Part shown: piece by piece, positions 60,143 through 64,000 of the stretch
Position numbering within the stretch: position 1 is the stretch's first letter
How the letters are laid out: every line of letters starts with the position of its first letter
Assembly (NCBI RefSeq): GCF_004362855.1
Contig: NZ_SNXW01000001.1
Coordinates: 308,121 to 372,120, forward strand
DNA from: Aquabacterium commune
Lineage (GTDB): Bacteria > Pseudomonadota > Gammaproteobacteria > Burkholderiales > Burkholderiaceae_C
Length of the DNA: 64,000 bases
Direction of reading: 5' to 3'
The notes under the pieces: generated by a model
Databases searched by the model: none
What the model saw: only the letters and a program-made list of their open reading frames with translations
Told to the model about the DNA's origin: nothing
Program-made: the position numbers and the translations under genes

Positions 60143-61740
60143 CCCATTCCCTCTCTCTGCCCCAAGGCCCTGTGACCTTGCCAGTGACGATGCCATCGAC
60201 GCCCACCACACGCCCACGCCAGCGCACGCACGCCTTCACCGCCACGGCGGCGGCCGTGCTGGCCACCCTCGTGCTGGCCGGCTGCAACACCGCCCCGGCC
60301 AGGCCCGACGCCCGCATCGCCATGCCCGAGGCCTACAAGGAAGCCTCCGCGCTGGCCGCCGCTCAAGCCACCGACCTGGCCCAGCCAGCGGCCGACGGCA
60401 GCCGCTGGAAGCCCGCCGAGCCCTCCGAGGCGCAAGCCCGCGGCGCCTGGTGGGAAACCTTCGGTGACCCCACCCTCAACCAGCTGGAACAGCAGGCCGA
60501 AGCCGCCAACCCCGGCCTGGCCGTGGCCGCCGCCCGCGTCAAGGCCGCGCGCGCCCTGCTCAGCAGCAGCCAGGCCAGCCGCCTGCCACAGCTGGGCGTG
60601 AGCGCGGGCGTGGCCCGCCAGAAGCCGTCTGCGGCCGAGCAAGGCCTGAGCGCCGACCAGAACATCGCGCCCAGCAGCCTGTGGCAAGCGGGCCTGTCCG
60701 CCAGCTACGAGGTGGACCTGTTCCAGCGCGTGGCCAACAGCGTGCAGGCCGCCGAGGCCGATGCCCTGGCCTCGCAGGCCAACCACCGCTCGGTGCTGCT
60801 CAGCCTGCAAGCCGATGTGGCACAGACCTACTTCCAGCTGCGCACGCTGGACGCCGTGGTCGCGCTGCTGACGCAAACAGCCTCCCTGCGCGAGCAGAGC
60901 CTGCAACTGGCGCAACGCCGCCTGGCCGCGGGCGATGTCTCCGAGCTGGACGTGGCCCGGGCCCACACCGAGCTGGCCACCACCCAGGCCGACCTGCAAG
61001 CCCAGCGCGGCGAACGTGCCCGCACCGAGCACGCCCTGGCCGTGTTGCTGGGCCAGCCCCCTGCCGCCTTCGGCCTGGCCGCACAGCCGCTGCCCGCCGA
61101 TGCGCGCGTGCCCCTGGTGCCGGCCGGCCTGCCCTCGGCCCTGCTGGAGCGCCGCCCCGACGTGGCCGCCGCGCAAGCCCGCATGATGGCCGCCACCGCC
61201 CGCGTGGGCCAGGCCCGCTCGGCCCTGTTCCCGGCGCTGCGCCTGACGGCCGATGGCGGCTTTGCCTCCTACGAGCTGCGCGACCTGTTCCTGTGGAGCG
61301 CGCGCAGCTGGGTGGCCAATGCCGTGCTGTCGATGCCGATCTTCGATGGCGGTCGCAACCGCGCGGGCGTCAACCGCGCCGAGGCCGTGCTGGAAGAGTC
61401 GGTGGCCGACTACCGCCAGACCGTGCTGGGCGCGTTCGGCGATGTGGAAGACAAGCTCTCGGGCCTGGGCAGCGTGCGCGCACAGACCCTCTCGCTGAGC
61501 GAAGCCGTGGTGGCCGCGCGCCGCTCGGCCGAACTGGCCGACAAGCGCTACCGCGCCGGGGAAGACAGCTACCTCACGCTGCTCGACACCCAGCGCAGCC
61601 TGCTGGCGGTGGAACGCCAGGCCGTGCAACTGCGTGGCGCCTGGGCCACCGGCACCATCGGGCTGATCCGCTCGCTGGGCGGCGGCTGGGCACCCACGCC
61701 CCCTGGTCAGCCTGCGGCGGCGCAACCGACCAAGTCCTGA
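60139..61740 (+). CDS. Outer-membrane efflux lipoprotein (OpcM/OprC-like, NodT family)
   Basis: A 533-residue TolC-like channel with a signal sequence and lipobox LAGCNTA near residue 51. Two repeats of the alpha-helical barrel region follow, the first including RGAWWETFGDPTLNQLEQQA and the second LLERRPDVAAAQARM. It completes the tripartite pump. The ATG overlaps the pump stop as ATGA. A Pro-rich tail ends the protein. Confidence 0.92.
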   Translation: MTHSLSLPQGPVTLPVTMPSTPTTRPRQRTHAFTATAAAVLATLVLAGCNTAPARPDARIAMPEAYKEASALAAAQATDLAQPAADGSRWKPAEPSEAQARGAWWETFGDPTLNQLEQQAEAANPGLAVAAARVKAARALLSSSQASRLPQLGVSAGVARQKPSAAEQGLSADQNIAPSSLWQAGLSASYEVDLFQRVANSVQAAEADALASQANHRSVLLSLQADVAQTYFQLRTLDAVVALLTQTASLREQSLQLAQRRLAAGDVSELDVARAHTELATTQADLQAQRGERARTEHALAVLLGQPPAAFGLAAQPLPADARVPLVPAGLPSALLERRPDVAAAQARMMAATARVGQARSALFPALRLTADGGFASYELRDLFLWSARSWVANAVLSMPIFDGGRNRAGVNRAEAVLEESVADYRQTVLGAFGDVEDKLSGLGSVRAQTLSLSEAVVAARRSAELADKRYRAGEDSYLTLLDTQRSLLAVERQAVQLRGAWATGTIGLIRSLGGGWAPTPPGQPAAAQPTKS

Positions 61741-61783
61741 AGGCCTGACGTCCCGGTGAAGAGGTGCAGCGCCCCGGCGGCGC

Positions 61784-62941
61784 TCAACCCGATGCGGCCA
61801 GCGTGGCAGGCAGATCGTCGCCATCCGACAGCTCTTGTCGGATGCGCGTGCGGTCCGCCTCTGCCGCGATCAAGGCCTCCACGCAGCGCGCGTCCAGGCG
61901 GTGCAAGGCTGCTTCGCGGCGCAACTCGGCCACGCACTCGGCCTCCGACCATGCCCGCTTGTACGGCCGCGTCGATGAGATCGCGTCATAGACATCCGCC
62001 ACCGCCACGATGCGCGCCTCGATGGGGATGTCGTCCAGCATCAGCCCCTGCGGGTAGCCCGAACCATCACCGCGCTCGTGGTGGTGCGCCACCACATTGA
62101 GCATCACCGACGCAGCGAGGTCGTTGTCGATGCCCAGGTCGCTGACGATGTTGCGCGCCAGCTGCACCCCCACCGGCACGTGCTGCTGCATGCAGCGCCG
62201 CTCCTCGTCGTCCAGCTTGCCCGGCTTGAGCAGGATGCGATCGGGAATCCCCACCTTGCCGATGTCGTGCAGCGGCGCGAACAGGTGCAGGTACTCGATG
62301 AACTCGTCGCTCAGGCCCAGGCTGTCGGCCAGCGCCACGGCGATCAGGCGGGAGTAGCCGGCCATGCGCTCCAGGTGCGCGCCGGTTTCCACGTCGCGCA
62401 TGCGGGCCAGGCCCTTGGCCACATCGACCGCACCCACCAGCGTGTTGACCGCCGCCATGCGCAGCACATAGAGCTGGGCCAGGATGTCGGCGATGACGTC
62501 AAGGTCGGTGGTGATGTCGGGCGTGAAGGCCCCGGGCTGGCGGGAGTCGAAGAACAGGAAAGCCGACAGGCGGTTGCCGGCGTACACCGGCACCGTGTAG
62601 CTGCTCTGGTAAGACTGGGACTTGAGCCACAGCGAGTGCAAGGAGGGCTCGCTCAGGGCGAGGTCCATGTTGTCGATGACACGGGGGATGTGCTCGGCCG
62701 CCAGCGTACGCAGGGAGGGCACAGCCGCCAGGTGGACCTCGTAGTGGCGCAGCGGCTGGCCGTCGTCCGAACTGCTGGCGAAGGTGCGCAGCAAGTCTTT
62801 GGCGGGTTCGTACAGCACCAGTGCGATGCGGTTGACGGCAGGGTGACGGGCCCGAACGATGTCATGCAGCCCCGCGAGGCGGCCCGTCATGTCGGAGCGC
62901 GACATCGCGATGTTCTTGAGGACCAGGCTGTCGAAGGGCAT
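61784..62941 (-). CDS. HD-GYP domain phosphodiesterase with N-terminal sensor
   Basis: A 385-residue protein. The N-terminal half (to about 170) is a GAF-like sensor. The C-terminal HD-GYP domain is intact: LHDIGKVGIPD with the metal-binding HD, KPGKL, a second histidine in QQHVPVG, HHERGDGSGYPQGL and AVADVYDAISSTRPYKRA. It should degrade cyclic di-GMP. I chose the ATG at 62941; the frame reaches 63049. It is convergent with the efflux operon. Confidence 0.88.
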   Translation of the reverse strand: MPFDSLVLKNIAMSRSDMTGRLAGLHDIVRARHPAVNRIALVLYEPAKDLLRTFASSSDDGQPLRHYEVHLAAVPSLRTLAAEHIPRVIDNMDLALSEPSLHSLWLKSQSYQSSYTVPVYAGNRLSAFLFFDSRQPGAFTPDITTDLDVIADILAQLYVLRMAAVNTLVGAVDVAKGLARMRDVETGAHLERMAGYSRLIAVALADSLGLSDEFIEYLHLFAPLHDIGKVGIPDRILLKPGKLDDEERRCMQQHVPVGVQLARNIVSDLGIDNDLAASVMLNVVAHHHERGDGSGYPQGLMLDDIPIEARIVAVADVYDAISSTRPYKRAWSEAECVAELRREAALHRLDARCVEALIAAEADRTRIRQELSDGDDLPATLAASG

Positions 62942-63127
62942 GTGAAGAGGTTCGAGCACCACGGAGAAAGCGGTGTGGCCCGCCAGCGCACTGGCTTGAC
63001 AGCCAACGCCACAGTGTCGGATGTTCGAAGCGGGGCATGCGCCTGTCAATCAAGACAAGCCCGCAAAGCGTGCAGCCCTCACGAACGGCCAGTCACCCAA
63101 GCCACCCAGACGCGCCACGCGCGTGGC

Positions 63128-64000
63128 TCAGCGGCGACGCCCCGACGCCATCTGGGGAAACGCTTTCTGCAAGGTCTCGACCTGCCCGCACTTGACGGCC
63201 GAGTAACCCGGCAGGGCATTGACCACGGCGTGGAAGGCCTCACCGCGCATCACCTCCAGCACCGCCTGCAGCTCGGGGCGCTGCAAATCGGCATCGCGGC
63301 ACAGGAAAAAATAGCGCTCGGTGGCCACGGGCACGAAGTCCAGCTTGAAGCGGCGCGCCGGTGGCTCGACCCCGAAGCCCACATCGGCCATGCCGCTGGC
63401 CACGTAGGCCGCCACCGCCGCGTGCGTGAACTCGGCCAGCTCCCAGCCGGCAATCTGGCTGGTCGGCACTTTCGCCTGGCGCAGGCAGCACTCCAGCAGG
63501 AAGCGCGTGCCCGAACTGGGCTGGCGGTTGACGAAGCGCACGCCCTTGCGCGCCAGGTCCTGCACGCCGTAGATTTCCAGCGGGTTGCCATGCGCCACGA
63601 ACAGGCCCTGACGGCGCGTGGCCATGTGGATGACGCGGCTGTGCTTGGGGCTCAACCACTGTGCGTAGTGCTGCAAGGCCACGTCCTCGAACACACCCTG
63701 CGGCACGTGGAAGCCCGCCAGGTCGCACGAGCCCGCGTGCAAGGAGGCGACGCCCTCCTGGCTGCCCACGTACTTGCGGTCGATGCGCTCGCCACGCTGG
63801 GCCAGCACCTCGAGGAGTTTTTCCACCGCGAAGCCGTGGCTGGCATGCACGCGCAGGCCGGTGGCGCCTGCGGACAGCACCCGGCCGAGTTCGGCTTCCA
63901 GCTCGGAGGCCAGGCTCTCCAGCGTGGGCGAGAGGCGCGCCTGGATGCGGTGCCCCGCCCAGACCAGGCGCTCGGCCAAGGGGGTGAGGGTCGAGCCCTT
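63128..64000 (-). CDS. ModE-like regulator with periplasmic-binding-like domain (partial at window end)
   Basis: The frame is open to the window edge, so the N-terminus is missing; 290 residues are visible. The first visible residues, KGSTLTPLAERLVWAG, look like the wing and linker helix of a ModE-type winged helix. The rest is a PBP-like ligand domain (VHASHGFAVEKLLEVL, RQPSSGTRFLLE, DVGFGVEPPARRFKLDF). Regulators of this kind pair a ModE helix-turn-helix with a molybdate/tungstate-binding-type domain, but the ligand is unproven. A start at 63979 (TTG) would cut the helix. Confidence 0.78.
   Translation of the reverse strand, partial: KGSTLTPLAERLVWAGHRIQARLSPTLESLASELEAELGRVLSAGATGLRVHASHGFAVEKLLEVLAQRGERIDRKYVGSQEGVASLHAGSCDLAGFHVPQGVFEDVALQHYAQWLSPKHSRVIHMATRRQGLFVAHGNPLEIYGVQDLARKGVRFVNRQPSSGTRFLLECCLRQAKVPTSQIAGWELAEFTHAAVAAYVASGMADVGFGVEPPARRFKLDFVPVATERYFFLCRDADLQRPELQAVLEVMRGEAFHAVVNALPGYSAVKCGQVETLQKAFPQMASGRRR

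Overview
The window is dense, high-GC bacterial chromosome with almost no non-coding space. The gene content points to a betaproteobacterium of the order Burkholderiales (Comamonadaceae/Sphaerotilaceae-like). The pointers are a ceoR/bpeT-llpE-RND pump locus, zapA followed by a 6S RNA gene, the fmdB-DUF502-aspS-nudB neighbourhood, ubiJ-ubiB and an EpsL-type exopolysaccharide porin. This placement is inference from synteny, not from a marker gene. No tRNA, rRNA, CRISPR array, transposase or phage gene was seen.

Layout: (1) 1-9.2 kb, housekeeping: the 3' end of a class A penicillin-binding protein, a YgjP-type metalloprotein, exonuclease I, a FabH-like condensing enzyme, a large hybrid histidine kinase, RluA and a bile-acid:sodium-type symporter. 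(2) 9.3-19.4 kb: aconitase, a secreted lipase with a palindromic operator, an ArsC-like protein, an aldehyde dehydrogenase/DUF779 operon facing a sigma-54 activator across a legible control region, then ubiG-gph. (3) 19.4-24.7 kb, minus strand: a short exopolysaccharide operon (wcaJ-epsL-galE-manC). (4) 25-41.2 kb, plus strand: ubiJ-ubiB, a sodium:solute symporter, fmdB, DUF502 and aspS; then a heavy-metal RND efflux block with a PII-like gene that appears inserted between aspS and nudB; then nudB, a YbhP-like phosphodiesterase/phosphatase and cardiolipin synthase ClsB. (5) 41.2-50.5 kb: an unusual 21/42-bp palindromic repeat array, then a nine-gene cobalamin uptake and salvage operon on the minus strand (btuB-cobU-btuF-btuC-btuD-cobO-cobT-cobS-cobC) headed by a cobalamin riboswitch. 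(6) 50.6-51.6 kb: zapB-like gene, zapA and 6S RNA with a strong terminator. (7) 51.6-64 kb: a GGDEF protein with a degenerate active site, a beta-hydroxyacid dehydrogenase, a LysR regulator divergent from an llpE-RND multidrug efflux operon, an HD-GYP phosphodiesterase and the edge of a ModE-like regulator.

How the genes work together: the riboswitch should silence BtuB and probably the whole cobalamin operon when adenosylcobalamin is plentiful; that operon imports corrinoids, adenosylates them and rebuilds the nucleotide loop, but holds no corrin-ring genes. The sigma-54 activator, its two upstream sites and a -24/-12 promoter form a complete switch for aldehyde oxidation. The LysR gene and the efflux operon share an AT-rich intergenic region with two large dyads. 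Most features belong to known families. The least explained items are the repeat array, the PII-like gene behind the metal pump and the LlpE protein that lacks its nucleophile serine.
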